A DNA stretch of 64,000 nucleotides from Rhizorhabdus phycosphaerae (lineage in GTDB: Bacteria; Pseudomonadota; Alphaproteobacteria; Sphingomonadales; Sphingomonadaceae). The position numbers were made by a program, and so were the translations under genes. Shown here piece by piece: positions 10,717 through 20,451 of this stretch. A model generated the notes under the pieces. It did not search any database and was not told the DNA's origin. It was given only the letters and a program-made list of their open reading frames with translations. The stretch spans positions 496,001-560,000 of the forward strand of contig NZ_CP049107.1 of NCBI RefSeq assembly GCF_011044255.1, written 5' to 3'. The first letter of the stretch is position 1. Each line of letters begins with the position of its first letter.

Positions 10717-12738
10717 TTACCAGATCCGGACCCGGTCCTGCGGCGACAAATGGAGCCGCTCGCCCGTTCCGACCTTGTAGGCCGAATAGAAGGGGTCGAG
10801 GTTGCGGACCACCCAGGCGCGCTGGATCGACGGGGAATGCGGATCGGTCAGCAGGCGCTGGCGCAGATTCGCCTCCCGATAGTTGCGCCGCCACACCTGC
10901 GCCCAGCCCAGGTAGAAGCGCTGGTCTCCCGTGAAGCCGTCGATCACCGGCGCCGGCTTGCCCTTCAGCGACATGAGATAGGCTTCGTGGGCGACGGTAA
11001 GTCCTGCCAGATCGGCAATGTTCTCGCCCAGGGTCAGCGCCCCCTGGACATGCAGGCCAGGCAGCGGCTCATAGCCATCATATTGCTTGACCAGGCGATC
11101 GGTCAAAGCGGTGAAGCGCTTTACGTCCTCGGCCGTCCACCAGTCGGACAGCCGGCCGTTCATGTCGTATTTCGCGCCCTGGTCGTCGAAATGGTGGCTG
11201 ATTTCGTGGCCGATGACGGCGCCGATGCCGCCATAGTTCACCGCGGGATCGGCATGCGGATCGAAGAAGGGCGGCTGCAGGATCGCTGCCGGAAAGACGA
11301 TCTCGTTCATGCCGAAATTGGCATAGGCGTTGATCTCCATCGGCGTCATGTGCCACTCGGTCCGATCGATCGGCTTGCCCAGCTTGTCGAGATTATGCTG
11401 CCATTCGAAAGCGTTACCCCGCATCGCATTGCCCAGCAGGTCGCCGCGCACGATCTTCAGCGCAGAATAATCGCGCCACTTGCTCGGATAGCCGATCTTC
11501 GGAGTGAAGGCGGCAAGCTTGGCCCGGGCCTTGACCTTGGTCTCCGGCGACATCCAGCTCAGACCGTCGACCCGACGACCCATCGCCGCGATCACGTTGC
11601 GCACCAGTTCGTCGGCGGCAGCCTTGGTCTCCGGCGTGAAATAGAGCTTCACATATTCCTGGCCGAGATCCTCGCCGATCAGGTTCTTGACCAGCGTCAC
11701 GCCCCGCTTCCAACGCTCGCTGTTCTGCGGGGTGCCCGACAATATCGTCTGGTTGAAGCCGAACTCCGCATCGACGAACGCCTTCGACAGATAGGGCGAA
11801 TAGGCATTGATCGTAGCGACGAGCAGATAGTCCTTGAGGACGCCAAGCGGCGCGTCCGCCATCGCCTTGGCGCTCCCGGTGAAGGCGCTGGGCTGCCCCA
11901 CGAGAAACTGCTGCTGTCCCTCGAGGCCCGCTGCCTTCAAATAGGCACCCCAGTCGAAGCCGGGCGCCTTGGCGTCGAAATCCGCACGCGCCCATTTGTT
12001 ATAGGTCTTGGTGCTGTCGCGGGAATCCACCTTCGTCCAGTGCGCCTGGGCCAGTCCGGTTTCGAAAGCGACGATCCGCGCGGCTCGTTCCTGGGCCTGC
12101 TGTTCGCCTGCCAGGGTCAACAGTTTCGCGAGATAGGCCTGATACTCGCGACGCGCCTCGGCCAGCGCAGCCTCATCCTTCAGATAATAGTCGCGGTCGG
12201 GCATGCCCAGGCCGGCCTGACGCATAATCGCGATGTAGGCATCGGGATTCTTGTCGTCCTGATCGACATAGATCGCGAAGGGTGACGCGATGCCTTCACG
12301 GACGAGTTCCCCCATCTTGGCAGCAAGAGCCGCCTTGTCCGGGAGCGCGGCGATCGACTCCAGCACGGGCCGGAGCGGTGTGATCCCTGCCGCCTCGACC
12401 GCCTGCTCGTCCATGAAGCTCGCATAGAGATCGCCGATCCGCGATCCGGAGGCCGCTGCGGCCTTTTGCAATATGTCCCTGCTCCGGCTCATCGACAGCT
12501 CGTCGAGGACGGTGAACATGCCGAAATTGGAGCGGTCCGCGGGGATCGGGGTATTCCGCGCCCAGGCGCCATTGGCATAAGCGTAGAAATCGTCTCCCGG
12601 CTTGATGGACCGGTCCATGCCCGCCGTGTCGAAGCCGAAGCTTCCGTAGGTCGGCTTGCCAGTCCCGGCCGCCCATGCGGCATGAGGCGCGCAGGCCAGG
12701 ACGGTGCTGGCCACCAGCGCGATCGCGAACTTTTTCAT
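10717..12738 (-). CDS. M13-family zinc metallopeptidase (neprilysin/PepO-like), secreted
   Basis: The 673-residue protein has a signal peptide (MKKFAIALVASTVLACAPHA, cleavage near A-W-A-A), the peptidase M13 N-terminal domain, and a C-terminal catalytic domain. Zinc ligands are in HEISHH at residues 511-515, with the third ligand in GENIADLAG and the substrate-binding element NAYANFGMNEIVFPAAIL before the zinc site. The C-terminus RVRIW matches the conserved -C/R-x-W end of the family. It should degrade peptides in the periplasm. The SD-bearing ATG 12738 fits the signal peptide. No partner genes are apparent. Confidence 0.93.
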   Translation of the reverse strand: MKKFAIALVASTVLACAPHAAWAAGTGKPTYGSFGFDTAGMDRSIKPGDDFYAYANGAWARNTPIPADRSNFGMFTVLDELSMSRSRDILQKAAAASGSRIGDLYASFMDEQAVEAAGITPLRPVLESIAALPDKAALAAKMGELVREGIASPFAIYVDQDDKNPDAYIAIMRQAGLGMPDRDYYLKDEAALAEARREYQAYLAKLLTLAGEQQAQERAARIVAFETGLAQAHWTKVDSRDSTKTYNKWARADFDAKAPGFDWGAYLKAAGLEGQQQFLVGQPSAFTGSAKAMADAPLGVLKDYLLVATINAYSPYLSKAFVDAEFGFNQTILSGTPQNSERWKRGVTLVKNLIGEDLGQEYVKLYFTPETKAAADELVRNVIAAMGRRVDGLSWMSPETKVKARAKLAAFTPKIGYPSKWRDYSALKIVRGDLLGNAMRGNAFEWQHNLDKLGKPIDRTEWHMTPMEINAYANFGMNEIVFPAAILQPPFFDPHADPAVNYGGIGAVIGHEISHHFDDQGAKYDMNGRLSDWWTAEDVKRFTALTDRLVKQYDGYEPLPGLHVQGALTLGENIADLAGLTVAHEAYLMSLKGKPAPVIDGFTGDQRFYLGWAQVWRRNYREANLRQRLLTDPHSPSIQRAWVVRNLDPFYSAYKVGTGERLHLSPQDRVRIW

Positions 12739-12795
12739 GAAATCCTCGGTGTATGATCTGACTATGACGGATACTTACCATCAAGATTGTCAGGA

Positions 12796-13368
12796 TCAAA
12801 TCTCCGGTCGCAACGCCTCGTCACGATGCCTCTCGCGCTGCTTCCACTTATGCGCGATCCAGGCGGTCCAGATGCAGCTCGACAGCAGATAGCCGACCGC
12901 CGCCGCCACCACCGAGATGACGAACAATCCGGTGACGAGCGCGGGCGCGGCTGCCGAGGCGAGCCAGGCGAACCAGTCAGCGATAGAGGCGCCCTGGTTG
13001 ATCATCACCATCACCGTGCCCACGTCTGCCGACGAATGAACGAAGCGGTTGCCGATGACGATCGACAGATAGAGGATGAAAGGCGTCGTCGCCGGATTGC
13101 TGAGGAAGGTCATCGCGACCGCAATCGGCACATTCGCCCGGCACGGCAGCGCGAGCAGCGCCGCACCGATGATCTGGAGGCCCGGGATCATCAGAAAAAT
13201 GCCGACGATCAGCCCAAGCGCTACCCCGCGCGGCACCGATCTCCGGGTGAAGCGCCACAGCGACGGCTCAAGTATCCGGTGCGCGAAGGGACGCAGCCAA
13301 CGGACCTCCTCCAGCGACTCTCGCGTCGGGGCATTTTTTCGCCACCATCTGCCGATCCTGTCGAACAT
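12796..13368 (-). CDS. DUF2062 membrane protein
   Basis: The 190-residue protein contains the DUF2062 core: SVPRGVALGLIVGIFLMIPG, then LALPCRANVPIAVAMTFLSNPATTPFILY, followed by further helices near residues 100-165. The N-terminal basic region (RIGRWWRKNAPTRESLEEVR) is cytoplasmic. The motif SNPAT-P is the diagnostic element. The biochemical role of DUF2062 is not established. It begins 14 bases after the smpB stop on the same strand, so co-transcription with smpB is likely. Confidence 0.9.
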   Translation of the reverse strand: MFDRIGRWWRKNAPTRESLEEVRWLRPFAHRILEPSLWRFTRRSVPRGVALGLIVGIFLMIPGLQIIGAALLALPCRANVPIAVAMTFLSNPATTPFILYLSIVIGNRFVHSSADVGTVMVMINQGASIADWFAWLASAAAPALVTGLFVISVVAAAVGYLLSSCIWTAWIAHKWKQRERHRDEALRPEI

Positions 13369-13382
13369 CCCCCGCGCCGACC

Positions 13383-13865
13383 TCAGCCGCGGTCGCGCAG
13401 CAGGCGCTGCTGCTCACGCTTCCAGTCGCGGGCTTTTTCGGTATCGCGCTTGTCGTGGAGCTTCTTGCCCTTGGCGAGCGCCAGTTCGACCTTCGCCCGC
13501 CCGCGTCCGTTGAAATAGATCGACAGCGGGATGAGCGTCATTCCCTCGCGCGACACGCCGTTGCGCATCTTCTCGATTTCGCGCTCGTGCAGCAATAGCT
13601 TGCGCGGGCGCTTGGGCTCGTGATTGAAGCGGTTGCCGTGGCTGAACTCGGGCACGTTGGAGTTGACGAGCCAGACCTGGCCGTCTTTGACCTCAGCATA
13701 GCTCTCCGCGATCGACCCCTCGCCGAAGCGGAGCGACTTGACCTCGGTGCCCGTGAGCGCAACGCCGGCTTCGAAAAATTCTTCGAGAAAATAATCGAAG
13801 CGTGCCCGCCGGTTCTCGGCGACCACTTTCTTCTTCTCGAACTCCACCGGACGCGGTCGGGCCAT
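13383..13865 (-). CDS. smpB: SsrA-binding protein SmpB
   Basis: The 160-residue protein binds tmRNA and delivers it to stalled ribosomes. Canonical features are [53 protein letters not shown] and the basic C-terminal tail [25 protein letters not shown] 13865 ([15 protein letters not shown]) was chosen over the in-frame ATG three codons upstream because it matches the usual alphaproteobacterial N-terminus. It follows dapA on the same strand after about 150 bases. Confidence 0.97.
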   Translation of the reverse strand: MARPRPVEFEKKKVVAENRRARFDYFLEEFFEAGVALTGTEVKSLRFGEGSIAESYAEVKDGQVWLVNSNVPEFSHGNRFNHEPKRPRKLLLHEREIEKMRNGVSREGMTLIPLSIYFNGRGRAKVELALAKGKKLHDKRDTEKARDWKREQQRLLRDRG

Positions 13866-14016
13866 AAATCTCATTCTACCCGCGCTTGGCGGACCTTATC
13901 GAGGAAGATGATCCGACGGGCCCTTGCGGGCCGGCGGCGTCACCATGATCAAAGTAGGCATGTGGTCGCCGGCTGCAAGGCGTTCCCGGTAAAGCAGATG
14001 CGCTTTCGGGCAGTTT

Positions 14017-14895
14017 CTATAGCACTCCTGCATGCTTCAACGCCGCGTCGACCGCCGCGCGGCTTGCCTCGGACGGCCATGTCATCGGCATGCGGAGCTC
14101 GGCGGGGAAGTCGGCATAGGTGCGGCTCAGCGCATATTTGACCGGGCCCGGCGAGGCATCGCTGAACAGCGCGGCATGCAACGGGAAGAGCCGGTCCTGG
14201 AGTGCCAGCGCCTCCTTCCAACGGTCCTCCAGGCAGGCCGCCTGGAATTGCGCACAGAGACCCGGCAGCACATTGGCCGTAACCGAGATGCAGCCGCGAC
14301 CGCCCATCGCCATGAAACCGAGCGCCATATCGTCATTGCCCGAAAGCTGGCAGAAATCGGGCCCGCCGTGCAGGCGCTGCGCCGAAACGCGCTCGACCTT
14401 GCCGCTCGCATCCTTGATTCCGACGATCCCCGGCAGTTCAGACAATTTGCCGAGCGTCTCGGGAAGGATATCGGTCACGGTCCGGGCCGGCACGTTGTAG
14501 ACGATGATCGGCAGGCTGCAATTCTCGGCCAGATAGCGATAGTGCAGCAGGATGCCGTCCTGGTTCGGCCGGTTGTAATAGGGCAGCACGACCAGCGCCG
14601 CATCGGCGCCAGCCGCCTGCGCCGACTTCATATGCTCGAGCGCGACCAGCGTGTCGTTCGATCCGCATCCCGCGATCACGGGAACACGCCCCTTGGCCTG
14701 CTCGATGCAGACCCGGACCACATGATTATGCTCCTCGATCGACATCGTGGCGCTTTCGCCGGTCGTGCCGCAAGGCACCAGCGCGCTCGACCCTTGCTCG
14801 ATCTGCCAGTCGACAAAGCCGCGAAACAGCTTCTCGTCGAACGTCCCGTCGCGAAATGGCGTCACCAAGGCTGGAATCGACCCGCTGAACATCAC
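14017..14895 (-). CDS. dapA: 4-hydroxy-tetrahydrodipicolinate synthase
   Basis: This 292-residue TIM-barrel aldolase condenses pyruvate with aspartate semialdehyde in lysine/diaminopimelate synthesis. The Schiff-base lysine is K161 in VGIKDASGK, the catalytic tyrosine is in IIVYNVPART, and the substrate motif GTTGESATM is in the N-terminal half. Length and residue numbering agree with characterised DapA enzymes. Two consecutive ATGs (14895 and 14892) are possible starts. The start region diverges from the lytic transglycosylase gene, leaving 43 bases between the two ATGs. Confidence 0.96.
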   Translation of the reverse strand: MMFSGSIPALVTPFRDGTFDEKLFRGFVDWQIEQGSSALVPCGTTGESATMSIEEHNHVVRVCIEQAKGRVPVIAGCGSNDTLVALEHMKSAQAAGADAALVVLPYYNRPNQDGILLHYRYLAENCSLPIIVYNVPARTVTDILPETLGKLSELPGIVGIKDASGKVERVSAQRLHGGPDFCQLSGNDDMALGFMAMGGRGCISVTANVLPGLCAQFQAACLEDRWKEALALQDRLFPLHAALFSDASPGPVKYALSRTYADFPAELRMPMTWPSEASRAAVDAALKHAGVL

Positions 14896-14938
14896 GCACT
14901 CCCTTCACCTCGGAGGACCCGCACGCCATAGTGGCCTG

Positions 14939-16987
14939 ATGACGTCCATCCGAGAAACGACTGCGCCCAATAGGTTCGCCCACCCGCCCCTGTCCAGACG
15001 CTCCCGCCGCCTTTTTCTGAGCGTCGCGCTGCTGGCCTCGACGGCGGCAATCGCCGCGACGATCGTTCCGGAGCCTGCGCCCCGCCCCGCAACGCCCTCT
15101 CCGGTGCAGAGTGCGCCGGCTTGGCGCGACGATATATTGCAGGGCGTTATCGCCGAATGGCGCCGTCTCCAGCAGAGCGACTCTCTGCCCTTCCGGGACT
15201 ATGCCGCCTTCCTGATCGCGCATCCGGGGTGGCCGGGCGAAAGCGCGATGCGCCGTGCCGCAGAAAGGCGGATCGACGCCGGCGGCTTCGACGCTGCCTA
15301 TCTGATCACCTTCTTCACCCGCTTTCCGCCGCTGACCGCCGCCGGGCAGGCCCGCTATGCCGAGGCGCTCGCGACGACTGGCCGGATGGCCGAAGCACGG
15401 CGCAACGCGGCAGCCGCCTGGGTGACCAAAGGACTGACGCAGGAGGACGAGGCCCGGCTGACCGCGCGTTTCGGGGCGAGCATGACCGCCGCCGACCATG
15501 ATCGCCGGATGGAACGGCTGCTGCTCGATCGAGCCACGACGCCGGCGGCTCGACAGCTGGCCAACACATCACCTGCACGGCGACCACTATATGCCGCGCG
15601 GCTCGCACTGGTGCGCCAGGATGCAGACGTGCAGGCGCTGATCGACGCGGCCGGGGATGCGGTCAATCACGATCCCGGTTTCATGATCGAGCGGGCGCGC
15701 TATCTGCGCGACCGGGGCGACAGCATGGCAGCACGGATCTGGCTGGGGCAGTCGCGCAACCTCACCGCCGCACCGTTCGACACGGCCTATTTCCTCGACA
15801 ATCTGCTCAGCTTCGCGCAGGCCGCGCGCGCCGACAGCCAGTTCGATCTGGCGCTGGCCATCGCGAAACATGCCGAGCAGGCCTTCCCGCCCGGCACCCG
15901 AATCCGCGATCGGCCTTTCGCCGAGCGCGACGACTATACCAGCCTGATGTGGCTCGCCGGAACCGTCGCGATGGAGAAACTGGGCCGTTTCGACGATGCC
16001 GTGACGATGTTCGACCGCTATTCCCGCGCCGCGCAGACGCCGGGTACGCAGACAAAGGGGTGGTACTGGGCCGGCCGCGCGGCGGAGCGTGGCGGCAAGC
16101 CTGACTGGGCGCGCAGCTATCTCGCCCAGGCCGCGGTTCACGTCGATCAGTTCTACGGACAGCTCGCGACAGAGCGGCTAGGGCGTGAGATTGCCCTGCC
16201 GCCGGAACCCCCAAGAGCCGCCGTTTCCGACGCGATGCGCGCCAGTTTCGAGGCGAGCGAAGTCGTGCGCGCCGTGAGACTTCTAGGTCGCGCGGGAGAG
16301 TGGAAGGACCAGACACAGTTCGTCAGGCTCATCGCTTCCAATGCGGCGAGCGATGCCGACCATATCCTCGCCGGTGAACTGGCACGATCGATCGGCCGCC
16401 CCGATCTGGGCGTCATGGTCTCGCGCAACGCCCGGACCAGCGGGACCCCCGATCCGCTCCGCATCGGCTTCCCCGAGATTCCGGTACCCGATACGATGCG
16501 CAGCCACTGGACGCTGATCCATGCCATCAGCCGGCAGGAGAGCCAGTTCGATCGCGAGGCGACGAGCAAGACGGGGGCGCGCGGCGTGATGCAGTTGATG
16601 CCGGCTACGGCCCGCGAACAGGCGGGGCGGATGGGCCTGCCCTATGACCCGGCGAAGCTGGGCGAGGTCGGCTATAATGTCACGATCGGATCGGCCTTCT
16701 TCGACCGGATGCTGTCCTATTATGGCGGCAATTATGTGCTGGCGATCGCGAGCTACAACGCAGGTCCCGGCAATGTGAACAAGTTCATCCGCGCCAATGG
16801 CGATCCGCGCCTGCCCGGCGTCGACGTGGTCGACTGGATCGAGGCGATCCCCTTCGCCGAGACGCGCGGCTATGTGCAGAAGGTACTGGAGAACGCGGTC
16901 GTCTACGATCTGCTCAACCCGTCCCGCGCCCGGGGGGCCGATCGGAACAGGCTGTCGACCTATCTCGGCAAGGTCAAACCGGGCTGA
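14939..16987 (+). CDS. slt: Soluble lytic murein transglycosylase (Slt70-like)
   Basis: The 682-residue protein has an N-terminal basic and hydrophobic export segment (RRSRRLFLSVALLASTAAIAA), a long helical superhelix (about 60-510) and a C-terminal SLT domain. The catalytic glutamate is E534 in ISRQESQFD, followed by GARGVMQLMPATA, the NVTIGSAF element and AIASYNAGPGN. It cleaves peptidoglycan glycan strands with formation of 1,6-anhydro-muramic acid in the periplasm. The start ATG has no Shine-Dalgarno at normal spacing (CGGAGGA is about 21 bases upstream), so initiation may be leaderless or weak. It is divergent from dapA. Confidence 0.94.
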   Translation: MTSIRETTAPNRFAHPPLSRRSRRLFLSVALLASTAAIAATIVPEPAPRPATPSPVQSAPAWRDDILQGVIAEWRRLQQSDSLPFRDYAAFLIAHPGWPGESAMRRAAERRIDAGGFDAAYLITFFTRFPPLTAAGQARYAEALATTGRMAEARRNAAAAWVTKGLTQEDEARLTARFGASMTAADHDRRMERLLLDRATTPAARQLANTSPARRPLYAARLALVRQDADVQALIDAAGDAVNHDPGFMIERARYLRDRGDSMAARIWLGQSRNLTAAPFDTAYFLDNLLSFAQAARADSQFDLALAIAKHAEQAFPPGTRIRDRPFAERDDYTSLMWLAGTVAMEKLGRFDDAVTMFDRYSRAAQTPGTQTKGWYWAGRAAERGGKPDWARSYLAQAAVHVDQFYGQLATERLGREIALPPEPPRAAVSDAMRASFEASEVVRAVRLLGRAGEWKDQTQFVRLIASNAASDADHILAGELARSIGRPDLGVMVSRNARTSGTPDPLRIGFPEIPVPDTMRSHWTLIHAISRQESQFDREATSKTGARGVMQLMPATAREQAGRMGLPYDPAKLGEVGYNVTIGSAFFDRMLSYYGGNYVLAIASYNAGPGNVNKFIRANGDPRLPGVDVVDWIEAIPFAETRGYVQKVLENAVVYDLLNPSRARGADRNRLSTYLGKVKPG

Positions 16988-17174
16988 AATGATCCGGCTT
17001 TCGACCGGCGATACGGCTGCCAAGTCCTTGATGGAACTCGTGCAATATATGCTGCGTTGGGCGCTGACGCGGGGGTCGGAAACACACCATGTCCACGAAG
17101 CCGCAAAACCTCTTGTGCGTCGCAACAAAGCGATGCACCATCCACCTGTTCGATACGAACAATAACGGAGCTGT

Positions 17175-18620
17175 ATGGCAGGGACAGGCGCTTTCGACGA
17201 GATCCGCGGCACACCGGGCGACCCGGCGGGACGACCCGAGTTCGCGGAATTATTGCAATGGATAGAGGATACGCCTTCCAGCGAACTTGACCGAAGACAG
17301 AAGGCCGCCGAAGCCGCCTTCCGACAACTTGGCATTACGTTCGCCGTCTATGGCGAAGACGAATCCGCCGAACGCATCATCCCCTTCGACATCGTTCCCC
17401 GCATCTTCACTGGCCGCGAATGGGCCAATCTGTCCGAAGGCCTCGTCCAGCGCGTCGAGGCGATCAACGCTTTCCTCGCCGATATCTACGGCCCCCGTCG
17501 CATCCTCGCCGACAAGGTCGTTCCGGAAGAGCTCATCCTCTCCAACCCACAATTCCGGCCGATGCTCGCCGGCGCAAAGCCGCCCCACGGCGTGTTCGCA
17601 CACATCTGCGGCATCGATCTCGTGCGAACCGGCCCGGACGATTTCTGGGTCCTCGAGGACAATGCCCGCACCCCGTCGGGCGTGTCCTATATGCTTGAAA
17701 ATCGCGAAGCGATGTTGCGCCTGTGTCCCGAGCTGTTCGAACAGTTCAAGGTCGCACCGATCGACTCCTATCCCGATGCCCTGCTGGAGACCCTCCAGTC
17801 GGTCTCGCCACGAAATCAGGGTGCTGGTGCCACCTGCGTATTGCTGACCCCGGGCCATTATAATTCCGCCTTCTACGAGCACAGCTTCCTCGCGGATTCG
17901 ATGGGCATAGAACTGGTCGAGGCCGCCGATCTCGAGGTCGACGACGACAAGGTCTGGATGCGGACGATCGAGGGGCGCGTCCAGGTCGACGTCATCTATC
18001 GCCGTATCGACGACGATTACCTGGATCCGCTGGTGTTCCGTCCCGACTCTTTGCTCGGCGTGCCAGGGATCATCGCGGCCTATATGGCGGGCAATGTGGC
18101 ACTGGTGAACGCGCCGGGGACCGGCATCGCCGACGACAAGGCGATCTACAGCTACATGCCGGAGATCGTCCGCTATTATTCCGGCGGCGACGCCAAGCTG
18201 CCGAACGTCGAGACCTATCGCTGTCGCGAAGCCGATGCGCTGCGCTACACGCTCGACAATCTCGACAAGCTGGTGGTCAAGCTCGTCGACGGTTCGGGCG
18301 GTTATGGCATGCTCGTCGGCCCGACCGCGACCAAGGCGCAGATCGAGGACTTCCGAGCCGCGCTGATCGCCGAGCCACATCGCTATATCGCGCAGCCGAC
18401 GCTCGCCCTCTCCACGGTGCCGACGCTGACCGACGCCGGCGTGGCTCCGCGCCACGTCGATTTCCGGCCGTTCGTGCTGTCGGGGGCAAAGGGCGTCACG
18501 ATCACGCCCGGAGGGCTCACCCGTGTCGCATTGCGCGAAGGTTCTCTGGTAGTGAACTCCAGCCAGGGCGGCGGCACAAAGGACAGTCTCATCCTCACCG
18601 GCCCGGAGGTGCGCGCCTGA
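17175..18620 (+). CDS. Circularly permuted ATP-grasp protein (COG2308 type)
   Basis: The 481-residue protein matches the circularly permuted ATP-grasp family: IFTGREWANLSEGLVQRVEAINAFL near the start, DNARTPSGVSYMLENR in the middle, NAPGTGIADDKAIYSYMPEI, and the phosphate-binding LVDGSGGYGMLVGP. ATP-grasp enzymes form acyl-phosphate intermediates to make amide bonds; family members are predicted peptide or amide ligases, but I know of no demonstrated substrate. GGAG precedes the ATG by 5 bases. Its stop overlaps the next start (TGATG), making the first two genes of the trio translationally coupled. Confidence 0.92.
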   Translation: MAGTGAFDEIRGTPGDPAGRPEFAELLQWIEDTPSSELDRRQKAAEAAFRQLGITFAVYGEDESAERIIPFDIVPRIFTGREWANLSEGLVQRVEAINAFLADIYGPRRILADKVVPEELILSNPQFRPMLAGAKPPHGVFAHICGIDLVRTGPDDFWVLEDNARTPSGVSYMLENREAMLRLCPELFEQFKVAPIDSYPDALLETLQSVSPRNQGAGATCVLLTPGHYNSAFYEHSFLADSMGIELVEAADLEVDDDKVWMRTIEGRVQVDVIYRRIDDDYLDPLVFRPDSLLGVPGIIAAYMAGNVALVNAPGTGIADDKAIYSYMPEIVRYYSGGDAKLPNVETYRCREADALRYTLDNLDKLVVKLVDGSGGYGMLVGPTATKAQIEDFRAALIAEPHRYIAQPTLALSTVPTLTDAGVAPRHVDFRPFVLSGAKGVTITPGGLTRVALREGSLVVNSSQGGGTKDSLILTGPEVRA

Positions 18621-19555
18621 TGCTCTCGCGTACCGCCAACTCGCTCTACTGGATCGGACGCTATGTCGAGCGTGCCGAGTTCACCGCGAAGCTCATCGAG
18701 GCCACGATCCGCCTCGACGCCTTATCCGCAAGACCCGCTGGCCAGGGCGCCTGGGACAGCGCGCTGCTCGTCGCCGCCGCTGATCAGGATTTCGCGCTGA
18801 CCGGTGAAACCCGGACCCCGCTCGCCATCAGCCGCTATCTGACCCTGTCGGCGGATAACGCCAATTCGGTCCGGTCCTGTCTCGATGCCGCGCGCAGCAA
18901 TGCGAAGTCGGTGCGGACCGCGCTCAGCCGCGACGCGTGGGAAGCGATCAACCGGGCCTGGCTGGGCCTGCGCGGCCGCGCCTCGACCGGTGGAAGCCAG
19001 GCGACGCTCAGCCTCGTCGAACAGATCCGCGCCGAAACGCGAGGATTCGAAGGGGCGCTTCACCGAATGCTGCGCAACGAAGCCTATGCCTTCATCGGCC
19101 TGGGCGCTGCGATGGAACGCGCCGACAACACCGCGCGGCTGATCGACGTCAAATATCATCTGCTTCTGCCCGAGGGCGAGAAAGTGGGCGGTCCGATCGA
19201 TCGCGACCAGTGGACGACGATCCTCCATACCGTGTCCGCCGTGACCGCCTATCGCTGGCTTTACAGCGAGGGCCTGAAGCCGTGGCTTGTCGCCGAACTC
19301 CTGTGCCTCAGGCGCGAACTGCCCCGCTCGCTCATCGCCTCCTCCGAGGAGGCGATCGGGCACCTCAATGCCATCGGAAAGCGAACCGGTCTTCAGGGCG
19401 AGGCCGACCGCCTCGCACGCGTCCGGCATAACGCGCTCGAACGCACGACGATCGATGCGATTTTCAACCAGGGCCTCCACGAGTGGCTGACCGCGTTCAT
19501 TCGGGAGAATACGCGGATTCACTCGGCGATCGGTCAGCAGTTCCGGTTCTCCTGA
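18620..19555 (+). CDS. Alpha-E domain protein (COG2307 type)
   Basis: This 311-residue all-alpha protein begins MLSRTANSLYWIGRYVERAE, the diagnostic start of the alpha-E family, and has the internal block EAYAFIGLGAAMERADNTARLIDVKYH. Its function is not experimentally defined; it is nearly always encoded beside the permuted ATP-grasp protein and a transglutaminase, and is thought to act as their partner. It overlaps the ATP-grasp stop by one base and is followed after one base by the transglutaminase gene. Confidence 0.92.
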   Translation: MLSRTANSLYWIGRYVERAEFTAKLIEATIRLDALSARPAGQGAWDSALLVAAADQDFALTGETRTPLAISRYLTLSADNANSVRSCLDAARSNAKSVRTALSRDAWEAINRAWLGLRGRASTGGSQATLSLVEQIRAETRGFEGALHRMLRNEAYAFIGLGAAMERADNTARLIDVKYHLLLPEGEKVGGPIDRDQWTTILHTVSAVTAYRWLYSEGLKPWLVAELLCLRRELPRSLIASSEEAIGHLNAIGKRTGLQGEADRLARVRHNALERTTIDAIFNQGLHEWLTAFIRENTRIHSAIGQQFRFS

Positions 19556-19556
19556 C

Positions 19557-20384
19557 ATGCGCCTGCTGATCCATCACCAGACCGAATATCGCTTCACCGT
19601 CCCGCAGACGCGCGTGGTGCAGATGCTTAGGATGACGCCGACCAGCCATGTCGGGCAGAACATCGTCGATTGGCATATCGACGTGGATTGCGACGCCCGC
19701 CTGAAACATTCACGCGACGGCTTCGGCAATGTGGTTTCGATGCTCTATCTCGCGGGACCGATCGAGCGCATCGGCATGCGGGTGTCGGGCGAGGTGCTGA
19801 CTGAGGACCGCGCGGGCGTGGTGGCGGGGACCGCGGAAACGCTGCCATCGGCGGTCTTCCGTCGGTCCACCGAACTGACCAAGGCCCCCGAGGCGCTGGT
19901 CGACCTCGCCGCACGCCACGGCCCGGAGACAGGGGATGAGCTGGCCCGTGCGCACGCTCTGAATACGGCCGTGGCCGGCCTCTTCGATTGCTCCAGACAG
20001 CGCAGCACGGTGGTGCGGCCGGTCTCGGAAATCCTCGACGCCCGCAACGGCTGCAGCATGGACCTTGCGCATGTCCTGGTCTCCGTAGCCCGCGAGGCGG
20101 GCTTCGCGGCGCGGTTCGTGACCGGCTATATCTATCGCGAGGATCCCGGCTCCGATCATCGCCACGCCCCGCATTTCTGGGCGGAGGTCGACGTGCCGGG
20201 CTTTGGCTGGATCGGTTTCGACCCGGCCAACGACATGTGCCCCAATGACCGTTATGTCCGCGTCGCAAAAGGCCTGGACTTTCGTGATGCGGCGCCCATT
20301 TCCGGCGCGCGGATCGGCGGGGGCCACGAAGTGATGAATGTCGGTGTCGAGGTAAGCAGGTCGCAGACGCAATATCAGGGCTGA
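19557..20384 (+). CDS. Transglutaminase-like cysteine peptidase-fold protein
   Basis: The 275-residue cytosolic protein has an N-terminal beta domain (MRLLIHHQTEYRFTVPQTRVV) and a transglutaminase core with Cys in ARNGCSMDLAHVLVSVAREAG, His in HAPHFWAEVDVPGFGW, and Asp in IGFDPANDMCPNDRYVRVA, forming the papain-like triad. Members of this group may hydrolyse or transfer peptide amides. No signal peptide is visible. It is the last gene of the trio, and sppA follows after 67 bases. Confidence 0.92.
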   Translation: MRLLIHHQTEYRFTVPQTRVVQMLRMTPTSHVGQNIVDWHIDVDCDARLKHSRDGFGNVVSMLYLAGPIERIGMRVSGEVLTEDRAGVVAGTAETLPSAVFRRSTELTKAPEALVDLAARHGPETGDELARAHALNTAVAGLFDCSRQRSTVVRPVSEILDARNGCSMDLAHVLVSVAREAGFAARFVTGYIYREDPGSDHRHAPHFWAEVDVPGFGWIGFDPANDMCPNDRYVRVAKGLDFRDAAPISGARIGGGHEVMNVGVEVSRSQTQYQG

Positions 20385-20451
20385 TCCCATGGACGCCGGG
20401 TCCCGGCATCCCTATTTGCGTTCGGACAACGCAACGAAAGCTGGTCACGCG

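Noticed and set aside
13918-13938. GGCCC-GCAA-GGGCC hairpin downstream of dapA as a terminator
   Set aside because: The stem is only five base pairs and no U-run follows on the minus strand.
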